Assembly: GCF_946482605.1 (NCBI RefSeq)
Contig: NZ_CAMLSE010000004.1
Span: forward strand, 1 to 64,000
From: an uncultured Dyadobacter sp.
Lineage (GTDB): Bacteria; Bacteroidota; Bacteroidia; Cytophagales; Spirosomataceae
Length of the DNA stretch: 64,000 nucleotides
Direction: 5' to 3'
The notes below the pieces were generated by a model, which saw nothing but the letters and a program-made list of their open reading frames with translations, was not told the origin of the DNA and did no database searches. Within the stretch, counting starts at the first letter, position 1; every line of letters begins with the position of its first letter. The position numbers were made by a program, and so were the translations under genes. Shown in pieces: positions 1-7,407 of the stretch.

Positions 1-13
1 GCTCTTCCGATCT
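1..13. other. Illumina adapter remnant at contig end
   Basis: The first 13 bases read GCTCTTCCGATCT, which is the shared 3' end of the Illumina TruSeq P5 and P7 adapters. Genomic sequence probably starts at base 14. The C-terminal residues of the gene running off this edge are therefore artificial. Confidence 0.9.
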
Positions 14-465
14 CGGTCGGTATAGCGGAAAAATTGCTCGGTCAATGCCAGTTCGGCCTTGACGGCGAGCGGATTGTCGGGAGTGATCTTAGAGAGCAGC
101 GCCAGGGAGTCGATCGCTTTGTCGAGTGAAGGATCATACAGGGAACTATCACCCGAATAATGGATATAGTCGTTCCGGAGACTTCGGAAAGTCGGCACAA
201 ACTCCGCCATGCCATCCGGGAAAAACCAGGCGAACTGGTAATTCCGGTGATTGTAGAAACTTTTCAATTTGGCAGTCAGACTGTCTTCCAGCGGGTGTGC
301 GGCGATATAGTTTGAAAGCGCCGTGGTGTCGATGAATAATTCGGTAAAAGAATTTTCAACGGTGATGGTCGTGTCGCGCACCGCGATCTCTTTTTTCTTT
401 TCGGCAGTTTTGCGGCAGGCTACACCGGTCAGAGCGAGCACCAGGAACAAAGCAATTTTCTTCAT
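1..465 (-). CDS. Partial lipoprotein, L,D-transpeptidase scaffold-domain-like (C-terminus missing)
   Basis: Reading leftward from ATG at 465 gives a protein beginning MKKIALFLVLALTGVACRKT, a lipoprotein signal with the lipobox cysteine at residue 17. After a spacer the segment FYNHRNYQFAWFFPDG resembles the scaffold domain that precedes the catalytic domain in YcbB-type murein L,D-transpeptidases ('fY..R.y.paWf'). The family cross-links peptidoglycan in the periplasm. The catalytic YkuD domain with its cysteine would lie beyond the contig edge, so the assignment rests only on the N-terminal part. The last few codons (bases 1-13) are adapter sequence. The next gene to the right has its own start and is also on the minus strand, 187 bases away. 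Confidence 0.6.
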   Translation of the reverse strand, partial: MKKIALFLVLALTGVACRKTAEKKKEIAVRDTTITVENSFTELFIDTTALSNYIAAHPLEDSLTAKLKSFYNHRNYQFAWFFPDGMAEFVPTFRSLRNDYIHYSGDSSLYDPSLDKAIDSLALLSKITPDNPLAVKAELALTEQFFRYTDRDRKS

Positions 466-606
466 AGGTGAAGTAACGTCATGGACTGTGCCCAATATAG
501 TTGCTTTGCCGGTAAAAATCTCACCCCTGCCGCAGGATTACCTGAACATTGTCTATTCAATCATGCGTATAGTTTTGTCCAAGATTTGGTTTTTTGTTGT
601 GATTCT

Positions 607-647
607 ACCCGGATGCGCGGCGCTCAGGCACTGACATCCGGGTTTTT
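607..647. other. Perfect 9-bp inverted repeat, terminator-like
   Basis: ACCCGGATG at 607-615 and CATCCGGGT at 635-643 are exact inverted copies around a 19-nt loop, followed on the + strand by TTTT. It sits just past the stop of the minus-strand regulator gene. On that strand no U-tract follows the stem, so it is only weakly terminator-like in the relevant direction. Confidence 0.35.
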
Positions 648-652
648 CGTTC

Positions 653-1300
653 CTATTCGAGCACGCCCATACGCAGGGCCGCTTTGGTAAGTCCTACCAC
701 ATTTTTTACATGCAGTTTCTGAAACAGGTTACGCCGGTGGGTCTCAACGGTTTTCACGCTGATGAAAAGCTTGGTAGCGATCCGGGAAGTCGAATATTCA
801 CGTGCGACGAGGCCCAGTATCTCCATTTCCCTAGCACTCAATGCCTGTTCGGACGCTTCGGGAGCGCAGCGGTCCTGCATTTCCACCGGATCCATGGCCA
901 GTTGGAGGATAATTCGCTGGCCGTAGAATACACGGCCATTGGCTACCGCATGTAGCGCCTCGTACCATTCACCGGTTTCCGAAGCAAGATCGATATAGCC
1001 ATGCACACCTGCGCAAATGACGTCACGGATGTTGGACAGTGAGCGGCTGTCGTGGAATACCATGAACTTCAAGCGCGGGTTGCTGCGTTTGAGGCTGATG
1101 ATCTGTGCCGGCAATGCCGGCAAGCCATAGTCGAAGATGAGGACCATTTCCGCTTCGGTCAGGAGCGGGGAGCCGGGGGAGAGATCACTGGCGTGGCCGG
1201 TCATCACCACCATCGACTGCTGCCGGAGCCAGGCACACAATGCCTCGCGTTCGATGGGATTAGGATGTACGAGAACGGTTTTAATTGGATCGGCGTGCAT
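653..1300 (-). CDS. LuxR/NarL-family response regulator with degenerate receiver domain
   Basis: DNA-binding transcription regulator. An N-terminal CheY-like receiver (about residues 5-120 from ATG at 1300) is followed by a C-terminal LuxR helix-turn-helix (LSAREMEILGLVAREYSTSR, then VKTVETHRRNLFQKL) that binds DNA. An upstream in-frame TTG at 1330 would add ten residues, but ATG at 1300 fits the family better. The receiver keeps a candidate phospho-acceptor Asp in LIFDYGLP (about D57). It lacks the usual pair of acidic residues after beta-1 (VLVHPNP), and the conserved Lys near beta-5 is absent (GYIDLAS). Phosphorylation by the standard mechanism is thus doubtful. No histidine kinase gene is adjacent. 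Confidence 0.85.
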   Translation of the reverse strand: MHADPIKTVLVHPNPIEREALCAWLRQQSMVVMTGHASDLSPGSPLLTEAEMVLIFDYGLPALPAQIISLKRSNPRLKFMVFHDSRSLSNIRDVICAGVHGYIDLASETGEWYEALHAVANGRVFYGQRIILQLAMDPVEMQDRCAPEASEQALSAREMEILGLVAREYSTSRIATKLFISVKTVETHRRNLFQKLHVKNVVGLTKAALRMGVLE

Positions 1301-1512
1301 GGTGTAGGGGCGTAAGGATGATAGGTTCAAACTTAGGCGGGAGTCTGCCGCATTTCAACCGGTAATCGATGAAAGACGTTTTAAATAGACCAGCGTTCGG
1401 GGGGAATCATCTTGTGTGGATTAGATTTTTATTATAATGTGAAGAGGCTGTTATGCAGATGCCGGATTCCCTTTTTCTTTGTTGCAATTTTAATACACTT
1501 ATTCAACAAGCC

Positions 1513-1674
1513 ATGACACTTCTCAGCTTTGCACTTCGGATCAAGGAGGTAAGGGATTTACAAAACTCTTACGCCGCCACCCGCGACCTCGACATACTCG
1601 CCCGCCTGAAAGATATGGAAAGGGAGCTCGACAAGCTGATCCACAGCATTGTCACTACACCCCGCGACGTGTAG
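1513..1674 (+). CDS. Small hypothetical protein (53 aa), coiled-coil-like
   Basis: ATG at 1513 opens MTLLSFALRIKEVRDLQNSY and the frame ends in LIHSIVTTPRDV. The frame also extends upstream to 1453, but the 1513 start gives the natural N-terminus. The body (ILARLKDMERELDKLIHSIV) is charged and heptad-like, so it probably forms an amphipathic helix. Small proteins beginning MTLLSFALR are, from memory, common in Cytophagales genomes and have no assigned function. It stands alone between a regulator and a tRNA-like element, transcribed away from the regulator. No function is proposed. Confidence 0.5.
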   Translation: MTLLSFALRIKEVRDLQNSYAATRDLDILARLKDMERELDKLIHSIVTTPRDV

Positions 1675-1774
1675 TGACGATGCCGGGTCTCCCGTCCTGC
1701 GTGGGCCGCTGCGTCTGCTGATTGGTGTCAGCGGAAGGCGAAGAACTGGAAAGAGATTCTTTAAAAACAGCATC

Positions 1775-1864
1775 CGACGCATGAGAGGTTCGAACTCTCG
1801 TCTCCCCGCTTGATGCGGGGATCTTACCTATTCCGGGCGACTACGCCTCCATTACGAATGCGCC
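1775..1864 (-). ncRNA. tRNA-like cloverleaf without a recognisable anticodon arm
   Basis: On the minus strand, GGCGCAT (1864-1858) pairs with ATGCGTC (1782-1776) as a 7-bp acceptor stem with one G-U pair. The 3' half carries a canonical T arm, GAGAG-TTCGAAC-CTCTC, directly against the acceptor stem. Between them lie a GGCG-TAGT-CGCC hairpin in the D-arm position and a 7-bp stem TCCCCGC-ATCAA-GCGGGGA resembling a long variable arm. The 90-nt length fits a class II tRNA, but no 5-bp stem with a 7-nt U33 loop lies between the two hairpins, and no CCA is encoded. It could be a decayed tRNA, a tRNA-mimic RNA or an integration-site remnant. Confidence 0.4.
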
Positions 1865-2141
1865 GACCTGCTGATTTCTTTCAATTAGGTGAATATTTGT
1901 CAATGTCTAATTCGGGTTGAAGGTAACTATTTTTGTTATGATGCTTCTGGGCAGGGGTTTGAGTGATTTTAGATCATCGATAATAATGTCGGTGAAGTCA
2001 ATTCTTAATAATGACATTTGCTTTACTTGGTTGGTAATGGTCTTATCACTGTCAAATATTTATTATTCGGTTTATTTAAATTTAGTCGAATTGGTATGTT
2101 TAAGTGAAAAAAAATGACACCAGCCTCTAAATCAAATCATT

Positions 2142-2588
2142 ATGGACTTGCATGATGCTAGAAAACCAAAAAGTATAAGGAAAGAGTTAAATAAGGAGAT
2201 AAGACTTCGAAGCAGATGGGAGGTCATTGACTTTTATCTCGCCCACACATTTCTCTGGATATCAATCTTAGCAAGTTTTACATCCGCAATATTCCTTGCG
2301 TCTGACAAATACATGTTTTGCTCCAAGCTAATTACAGCCGCTGTTGCCGGTATTCCTGGTCTCGTAGTTATTATTGACAAGACATTCGATTTCGCAAAAC
2401 GCGCATCTTGGGGATCAATGTATAAAATTGAGCTTTTACAGTTAAAGGACGATCTTGATTTTGAAATCATAAACGTTCACAAGGCGGCAAGGAAATTTCG
2501 ATTATTAATGAAAAAGCACACGATCTATTTTCAGCGGATTGGCTTTTTTTCAAAGGGGAAAGATAGCGATACAGCCGAGATTCATTAG
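2142..2588 (+). CDS. Two-transmembrane SLATT/DUF4231-like protein
   Basis: The 148-residue protein has a basic, helical N-terminus (residues 1-30), two membrane helices (about 33-53, FYLAHTFLWISILASFTSAI; and 61-79, ending PGLVVIIDK), then a cytoplasmic helical tail. The second helix running into DKTFDFAKRASWGSMY matches the layout of SLATT-type 2TM domains (including DUF4231), which are predicted pore-forming effectors in nucleotide-signal defence systems. This is recognition by layout, not a profile hit. No SMODS, SLOG or other partner gene is beside it. The surrounding DNA is clearly richer in A and T than the rest of the window, which suggests horizontal transfer. The start ATG at 2142 follows an A/T-rich leader. 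Confidence 0.55.
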   Translation: MDLHDARKPKSIRKELNKEIRLRSRWEVIDFYLAHTFLWISILASFTSAIFLASDKYMFCSKLITAAVAGIPGLVVIIDKTFDFAKRASWGSMYKIELLQLKDDLDFEIINVHKAARKFRLLMKKHTIYFQRIGFFSKGKDSDTAEIH

Positions 2589-2681
2589 TCCTGTGAAAAG
2601 ATGCAGTGTGGTCAAGATTTTGCAAAATGCGACCATGCTGGCTCGACACTGTCAAAGTTTGAATCTTTCATATATTTAACC

Positions 2682-2972
2682 ATGAGCAAAAAAATGATTT
2701 GCGGCATAGTCGTCGCGTTAGCTTTTATGTTCTCCTGGTTGATTTTTCGTGACAGCGCTATCCAGACTGATGATTTTCTTTTGCGTGCCGTTAGGTTTCT
2801 TGGATTTGGATTTCTAGCGGTTGATGGGGGTCAGCATGCTAACAATGATCCTGATAGTGCTTTTCACCGAACCAACTTCGTTTTGGAGCCGATTTTATAA
2901 AGTGCTGCCGTTTTACCTATCTCTCCTATTGGCTATTTTTATCCTCGTTTCCATTAAACTCACAGGCTGGTA
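2682..2972 (+). pseudogene. Probable frameshifted small membrane protein
   Basis: ATG at 2682 starts MSKKMICGIVVALAFMFSWL, a hydrophobic helix, and the frame continues through LLRAVRFLGFGFLAVDGG before turning into a polar, unlikely C-terminus that ends at 2900. From about 2820 the +1 frame reads MGVSMLTMILIVLFTEPTSF, then FYKVLPFYLSLLLAIFILVS, ending LTGW* at 2972. Joining the frames near 2820 gives a roughly 97-residue protein with three membrane helices. A single-base deletion or sequencing error explains this best. Two short overlapping genes remain possible. It lies in the same AT-rich patch as the SLATT-like gene. No family is recognised. Confidence 0.4.
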
Positions 2973-3304
2973 AGCGGACAGGAGGCACTCCGTTACGGTT
3001 TTTTAACTAATTGACTACTTTTGGAAATTGCAAAAGATGCTTCGAGCCGCCAATTATGTTACTACGGTAAAATACGGATTGTAGGTGTGGTAAGTGAGCT
3101 TGCTCGAGAAGAGGCCAGCTTTATTTTTACTCAGAGAATCAAGCTGCTTCCCACTAAGTATAATTCTGGTAGCGTATTGTTTTCACAATGTAAATACACA
3201 ATGCCCAGATACTGGTTATAACTGGCACGATAGTTCTAAATAAAAATAGCTTAAAATGGGCCAAATAGGCCATTTTTAGAATTCAATATATCTGACAAAA
3301 CATC
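2973..3304. other. AT-rich intergenic stretch with terminator-like hairpin at 3253-3277
   Basis: No convincing gene is present. A 66-codon open frame at 3021-3221 lacks any sign of being real. AAAATGGGCC (3253-3262) and GGCCATTTTT (3268-3277) form a stem with one bulged G and end in T5, so this could terminate transcription coming out of the AT-rich patch just before the oxidoreductase gene. It also marks the right edge of the low-GC region. Confidence 0.4.
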
Positions 3305-4609
3305 ATGGCAAACTCACGACGTGAATTCCTCGGTACCGCTTCCGCATTGGCTGTCGGCGCGGGACTTTCTGCAATTTTACCTGCCCCTGCTTTTTCCAGA
3401 TATCCGGCAGAAAAGATCCGGATCGGCGCTATCGGCGTCAATGGAATGGGCTGGGCGGACCTGAATGCGATATTAAAAAACGCGGATACGATGTGCGTCG
3501 CGCTTTGCGATGTCGACCAGAATGTGCTGGCCAAACGGACTGCCGAGCTGGCCGCGAAGGGGATGAAGGTCAAAACTTACGGCGACTATCGCCAGTTGCT
3601 GGCCGACAAGGATGTCGACGCCGTGGTGATCGGATCGCCCGACCACTGGCATTGCCTGATGATGGTGGAGGCCTGTCAGGCAGGGAAAGACATTTACGTG
3701 GAAAAGCCGATAGGCAACTCCATCGCCGAATGCCGCGCGATGGTCGCTGCGCAGGAGCGTTACAACCGCGTGGTGCAGGTAGGGCAATGGCAGCGCAGCC
3801 AGAAGCATTTCAGGGATGCGATTGATTTTGTGCATTCAGGCAAGCTGGGTAAAATCAGATTGGTGAAGGTTTGGGGCTATTTTGCATGGGTGAACCCTAT
3901 CACGAAGCTGCCCGATACGAACCCGCCTGCCGGCGTCAACTATGATATGTGGCTCGGACCCGCGCAGAAAAGGCCATTTAACCCGAACCGCTTTCATTTC
4001 AATTTCAGATGGTTCTGGGACTATGCCGGCGGGCTGATGACCGACTGGGGTGTGCATTTGCTGGATTATGCATTGCTCGGCATGAAATCGGCCACGCCCA
4101 ACAGCGTTATGGCAGCGGGTGGCAAATTCGCGAACCAGGATTCCGGCGCCGAGACACCCGATACGCTTACGACCGTTTTCGAATTCGATGACTTCAATAT
4201 CCAATGGGAGCATGCCATGGGAATCGATGGCGGGCCTTATGCGCGGGAACACGGCATTGCGTACATCGGCAATAATGGTACCCTGGTGCTGAACCGCGAC
4301 GGCTGGGAGGTGATCCCGGAAGGCAAGCGAATGGAAGCGGTGGCGTTTCAGAAATCTTCGGACAACGGGCTGGATCTGCACGCCAAAAACTTTATCGACG
4401 TCGTCAGGTCCAGGAAAATGGCTGACCTGAATGCCCCCATCCGGATCGGGGCCGATATCGCCATATTCTCTCAGATGGGCAACATTGCCTACCGCACGGG
4501 GAAGAAGATTTATTGGGATAAACAAAAAGGAAAATTTACCGATGATGAAGCCAATAAGCTGATCGCCAAGGAATACCATAATGGTTATAAACTCCCGTCT
4601 GTGTCCTGA
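3305..4609 (+). CDS. Tat-exported Gfo/Idh/MocA-family oxidoreductase
   Basis: NAD(P)-dependent sugar or polyol oxidoreductase family, predicted periplasmic. The N-terminus MANSRREFLGTASALAVGAG has a twin-arginine motif (SRREFL, R5-R6) and a hydrophobic stretch ending near ALPA/PAFS. A Rossmann fold follows, with the dinucleotide loop GAIGVNGMG (41-49), the motif SPDHWH and the family's catalytic VEKP (K134). The C-terminal alpha/beta domain includes WDYAGGLMTDWGVHLLDYAL, typical of the Tat-exported subgroup common in Bacteroidota. At 434 residues the length is normal. The next gene starts 7 bp after the stop, so the two are probably cotranscribed. The substrate cannot be read from sequence. 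NAD(P)-binding proteins of this kind carry their folded cofactor through Tat. Confidence 0.9.
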   Translation: MANSRREFLGTASALAVGAGLSAILPAPAFSRYPAEKIRIGAIGVNGMGWADLNAILKNADTMCVALCDVDQNVLAKRTAELAAKGMKVKTYGDYRQLLADKDVDAVVIGSPDHWHCLMMVEACQAGKDIYVEKPIGNSIAECRAMVAAQERYNRVVQVGQWQRSQKHFRDAIDFVHSGKLGKIRLVKVWGYFAWVNPITKLPDTNPPAGVNYDMWLGPAQKRPFNPNRFHFNFRWFWDYAGGLMTDWGVHLLDYALLGMKSATPNSVMAAGGKFANQDSGAETPDTLTTVFEFDDFNIQWEHAMGIDGGPYAREHGIAYIGNNGTLVLNRDGWEVIPEGKRMEAVAFQKSSDNGLDLHAKNFIDVVRSRKMADLNAPIRIGADIAIFSQMGNIAYRTGKKIYWDKQKGKFTDDEANKLIAKEYHNGYKLPSVS

Positions 4610-4616
4610 TTTTGAA

Positions 4617-5747
4617 ATGAGAACGATTTATCACGCGTTGATTTTTCTTCAGCTGCTTATCGCGCACGCGGGTTTCGCGCAGGCCACCACGAAAACCGGC
4701 ACGGCCAGGGCCGCTGGCCGGTATCTGTATGTAGCAACGCCAGGCATCCGCGACTATCTCGGATACGGCGGGCACGGGCTGCTGGTTTTTGACATGGACA
4801 ATCACCACCGGTTTGTTAAAAGAATCCGGACGAAGGGCCTGCACCCCAACGGGAAGCCCTCGAACGTGAAAGGCATCGCCGTCAGTCTGCCATTGAACAG
4901 CCTTTACATCAGCACACTCGAAGGACTGCAACGCATCGATCTTACTTCGGAAAAAGTAGTTTGGGAAAAGGCTTTCGAAGGCGGCTGCGACCGGATGGCG
5001 ATCTCGCCCGACGGACGCACCATGTACCTGCCTTCGCTGGAAAAGGGCTTCTGGAACGTGGTGAGCTGCGAGACTGGTGAAATTATCAGGAAAATCAGCG
5101 TCCATAAGAGGGCTCATAACACGATTTACGGAGCTTCCGGCAATGCAGTGTATATGGGCGATATCGCCAGCCCTTGGCTGCACGTTGCCAATCCGAAAAC
5201 GCACGAGCTGGTAGCGAAGGTCGGGCCGTTTGCCAATTATGTGAGGCCGTTCACCATCAATGCGGATGAATCGCTTGCATATGTGACAGTCGACAGTCTG
5301 CTCGGTTTCGAAGTAGGTGACCTGAAAAAGGGCACCAAAATTGCCCATATCGACGTGCAAGGCTGGGAGCGCGGGCCGGTAAGGCGCCATGGAAACCCAA
5401 GTCACGGCATTGGCCTTACGCCCGACGAAAAGGAAATATGGCTTTGCGACGGGCACAATATGCGCATGCACGTATTCAGCGCGCAGCCGCCTTACCAGCA
5501 GCTCACCACGATCCCGGTGCAGGATATGCCGGGCTGGGTCACATTCAGTATGGACGGACGTTACGCCTATCCGTCGAGCGGCGAGGTGATCGACGTGAAA
5601 ACCCGCAGGGTGGTTACGACATTAACCGATGAATTTCATAACAATGTCGCCAGCGAAAAAATGATCGAGGTGCAGTTTAAGGATGGGAAGCCTGTCAGAG
5701 CGGGCGACCAGTTTGGCGTCGGGCGCGGACAGATTTCTGTCAAATAG
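4617..5747 (+). CDS. Secreted YncE-like beta-propeller protein
   Basis: The 376-residue protein has a signal peptide (from ATG at 4617: MRTIYHALIFLQLLIAHAGF, then AQ) and then repeated beta-strand blades of the YVTN/YncE type. Examples are RYLYVATPG, KGIAVSLPLNSLYISTLEGL, RMAISPDGRTMYLPS, TINADESLAYVTVD and GIGLTPDEKEIWLCDG. An in-frame ATG at 4581 lies inside the previous gene and gives a poor leader, so 4617 is preferred. No catalytic motif is visible. Such propellers usually bind ligands or act as dehydrogenase-like or lactonase-like folds. Pairing with a Tat-exported Gfo/Idh/MocA enzyme 7 bp upstream suggests a shared periplasmic role in sugar processing, which is inference. Confidence 0.8.
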   Translation: MRTIYHALIFLQLLIAHAGFAQATTKTGTARAAGRYLYVATPGIRDYLGYGGHGLLVFDMDNHHRFVKRIRTKGLHPNGKPSNVKGIAVSLPLNSLYISTLEGLQRIDLTSEKVVWEKAFEGGCDRMAISPDGRTMYLPSLEKGFWNVVSCETGEIIRKISVHKRAHNTIYGASGNAVYMGDIASPWLHVANPKTHELVAKVGPFANYVRPFTINADESLAYVTVDSLLGFEVGDLKKGTKIAHIDVQGWERGPVRRHGNPSHGIGLTPDEKEIWLCDGHNMRMHVFSAQPPYQQLTTIPVQDMPGWVTFSMDGRYAYPSSGEVIDVKTRRVVTTLTDEFHNNVASEKMIEVQFKDGKPVRAGDQFGVGRGQISVK

Positions 5748-5771
5748 TTGTAAAATAGGGCATTATCAGCC

Positions 5772-6371
5772 TTGAAGCCAACTTTGAATATGCTGTTTAA
5801 AGAAGCACATCTGAAAGGCATTCGTGCCGGGACTGTTACGCTGGCTTTCCGGCGTTGGGAAAGATCTGCGGTGAAGAAGGGCAGCTTACAAAAAACCTCG
5901 ATCGGCCTGGTGAGTATCGCGGATATTGCGGAAGTAGCCGAAAATGCCATTTCGGAACAGGACGCAGCGGATGCGGGCTTTGAAAACCGAAGGGCGCTCC
6001 TGGATTCCCTGCGCGAAAACCCTGACGGGCGGATTTTCAGATTGGAAGTTCGGTACCATTCGGAAGACCCGAGGATTGCATTGAGAGAACAGGATGCGCT
6101 GACACCCGACGCATTGGGGGATTTGAACAAGCGTCTCGCCCGCCTGGACAACAATCCGACGCACGCCAACTGGACTTTGAACGTGCTGGGCGCCATTGCG
6201 CAGCATCCGCGCCTGAGGGCTGTCGACCTTGCGCGGCTGACAGGCTATGAAAAGGAGTGGTTGAAACTAAATATCCGCAAACTCAAAAACCTGGGCCTCA
6301 CGATCAGTCACGAAGTAGGGTATGAAATATCGCCGCTTGGCCAGGCCTATCTGGATGCAACACGTAGTTGA
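5772..6371 (+). CDS. ASCH/PUA-like domain fused to a winged-helix domain
   Basis: The N-terminal 85 residues resemble an ASCH (PUA-like, RNA-binding) domain: LFKEAHLKGIRAGTVTLAFR carries the expected Lys/Arg-rich first strand and Thr, followed by KGSLQKTSIGLVSIADIAEV and the helix AADAGFENRRALLDSLRE. The C-terminal 75 residues (WTLNVLGAIAQHPRLRAVDL, then LKLNIRKLKNLGLTISHEVGY and EISPLGQAYL) look like a winged helix. A nucleic-acid-binding or regulatory role is likely but the target is unknown. The frame opens at a TTG (5772). ATG at 5790 (MLFKEAHL) is an equally good start. It begins 24 bp after the propeller gene and may be cotranscribed. Confidence 0.65.
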   Translation: MKPTLNMLFKEAHLKGIRAGTVTLAFRRWERSAVKKGSLQKTSIGLVSIADIAEVAENAISEQDAADAGFENRRALLDSLRENPDGRIFRLEVRYHSEDPRIALREQDALTPDALGDLNKRLARLDNNPTHANWTLNVLGAIAQHPRLRAVDLARLTGYEKEWLKLNIRKLKNLGLTISHEVGYEISPLGQAYLDATRS

Positions 6372-6672
6372 CGGATTCGAGCCGGGAGCGCTGTGTGGTA
6401 ACTTTGTTGGCTGTTTTTGTTATATGCGGAATTATTTTCGGTGTATGCGCGGACTTGCATGAATAGGATGGAGGATTTGAGGTGATTTGCGATCATTTGT
6501 GTAAGTCTTTCAAAAAATATTTTTGTAACCCTTTGGTGAGTGTAGTTGTTCTAACAAGTTAGTAATAAGTGTATTGGGTGTTTCAAAAACGGGGCCGGAA
6601 GCACCCCGTTATTTTTTTGTCGGGTTTTTTCAAAAACAGGCTAGGACTTACTTGTATCTCATGTGTTTATAG
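6372..6672. other. Intergenic region upstream of the sigma-factor PUL
   Basis: Apart from the hairpin annotated at 6588-6618 no gene or repeat is seen in these 301 bases. The segment from about 6480 to 6580 is A/T-rich and is the likely promoter region for either a short leader RNA or the sigma-factor operon. No confident promoter motif was identified. Confidence 0.4.
6588..6618 (+). terminator. Rho-independent terminator hairpin
   Basis: AACGGGG (6588-6594) pairs perfectly with CCCCGTT (6604-6610) around a 9-nt loop and is followed by A and seven T residues. It lies 217 bp after the ASCH gene and only 54 bp before the sigma-factor start. It may end a leader or small RNA transcribed from the intergenic region, or act as an attenuator, as well as ending readthrough from upstream. 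Confidence 0.7.
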
Positions 6673-7407
6673 ATGGTATTTTCGGAATCTCGGTTTGAAA
6701 TAAGTTTACAATGCTTGATGATGGAAGATAGGGATTACAGCGCATGGCAGGGGTCAAGATCGGAGGATGTTCCCCGCGTTCCGCATGAAGGCGAGGCGCA
6801 GGACGTCCCCGCGACGGATTCCGAATTCCTGATCTATAAAGCATTTGAATCCAACTTCGACGAGGCGGTGGAAATGCTTTTCCGATGGTACTATGCGCCG
6901 CTGTGCAACCACGCCGTTCGTTTTGTTTCGTCCAGGGAAGTGGCGGAAGACATCGTTTCGGACGTCTTTTCCAACTTTTACCTTCAGCGGACATTCAGCA
7001 GGCAGCAGGGCGGTTCATTCCGGGCCTATTTGTTTACATGTGTACGTAACCGAGCATTTAATTACGTGCGCTCCGAAATGCAGCGGAATTTTCCGCTCGA
7101 TCACGCCGACCGCGTGATGTGCCAGGACCAGCAGCCCGACGAGATCACGGAATACGAAGATCTATACCACGATGTCGAGAATGCCATCAATGGACTGTCG
7201 GTCCGGCGGAGAAGCATTTACCTGATGTCGAGAGTCGATGGGAAGAAGCATGAGGAAATTGCCCGGGAACTGGAAATTTCGGTGAAAACGGTGAAGGAGC
7301 ACATGTATCAGGCATTGATGCAGGTGCGCAAAAACCTGCGTGACAAATGGCTGCTGGCGGTACCCTTTTTTATTTTTAACATGGAGCAGGTATGGAACCA
7401 GCTATAA
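6673..7407 (+). CDS. ECF-type RNA polymerase sigma factor (FecI-like)
   Basis: Alternative sigma factor expected to switch on the adjacent SusC/SusD genes when its ligand is transported. Sigma region 2 spans about residues 60-135, including AEDIVSDVFSNFYLQRTF and FRAYLFTCVRNRAFNYVRSE. Region 4 spans about 165-222, with LSVRRRSIYLMSRVDGKKHE and EISVKTVKEHMYQALMQVRK. The first 45 residues are polar and unlike the family, so the real start could be one of the two ATGs at 6718 or 6721 (MMEDRDYS). The anti-sigma gene starts inside the last 16 bp of this frame, which indicates translational coupling. The order sigma, FecR, STN-type SusC is the standard transenvelope signalling layout of Bacteroidota glycan loci. 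Confidence 0.92.
   Translation: MVFSESRFEISLQCLMMEDRDYSAWQGSRSEDVPRVPHEGEAQDVPATDSEFLIYKAFESNFDEAVEMLFRWYYAPLCNHAVRFVSSREVAEDIVSDVFSNFYLQRTFSRQQGGSFRAYLFTCVRNRAFNYVRSEMQRNFPLDHADRVMCQDQQPDEITEYEDLYHDVENAINGLSVRRRSIYLMSRVDGKKHEEIARELEISVKTVKEHMYQALMQVRKNLRDKWLLAVPFFIFNMEQVWNQL

Noticed and set aside
1775..1864. Ordinary tRNA-Ser or tRNA-Leu
   Set aside because: No anticodon stem-loop with U33 can be drawn between the D-like and variable-like hairpins, so no amino acid can be assigned.
1917..2117. 66-codon frame in the AT-rich patch
   Set aside because: Low-complexity hydrophobic translation in A/T-rich DNA, no homologous look and no ribosome binding site.
3021..3221. 66-codon frame before the oxidoreductase gene
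   Set aside because: Composition is not protein-like, and the start is not an ATG with a plausible context.
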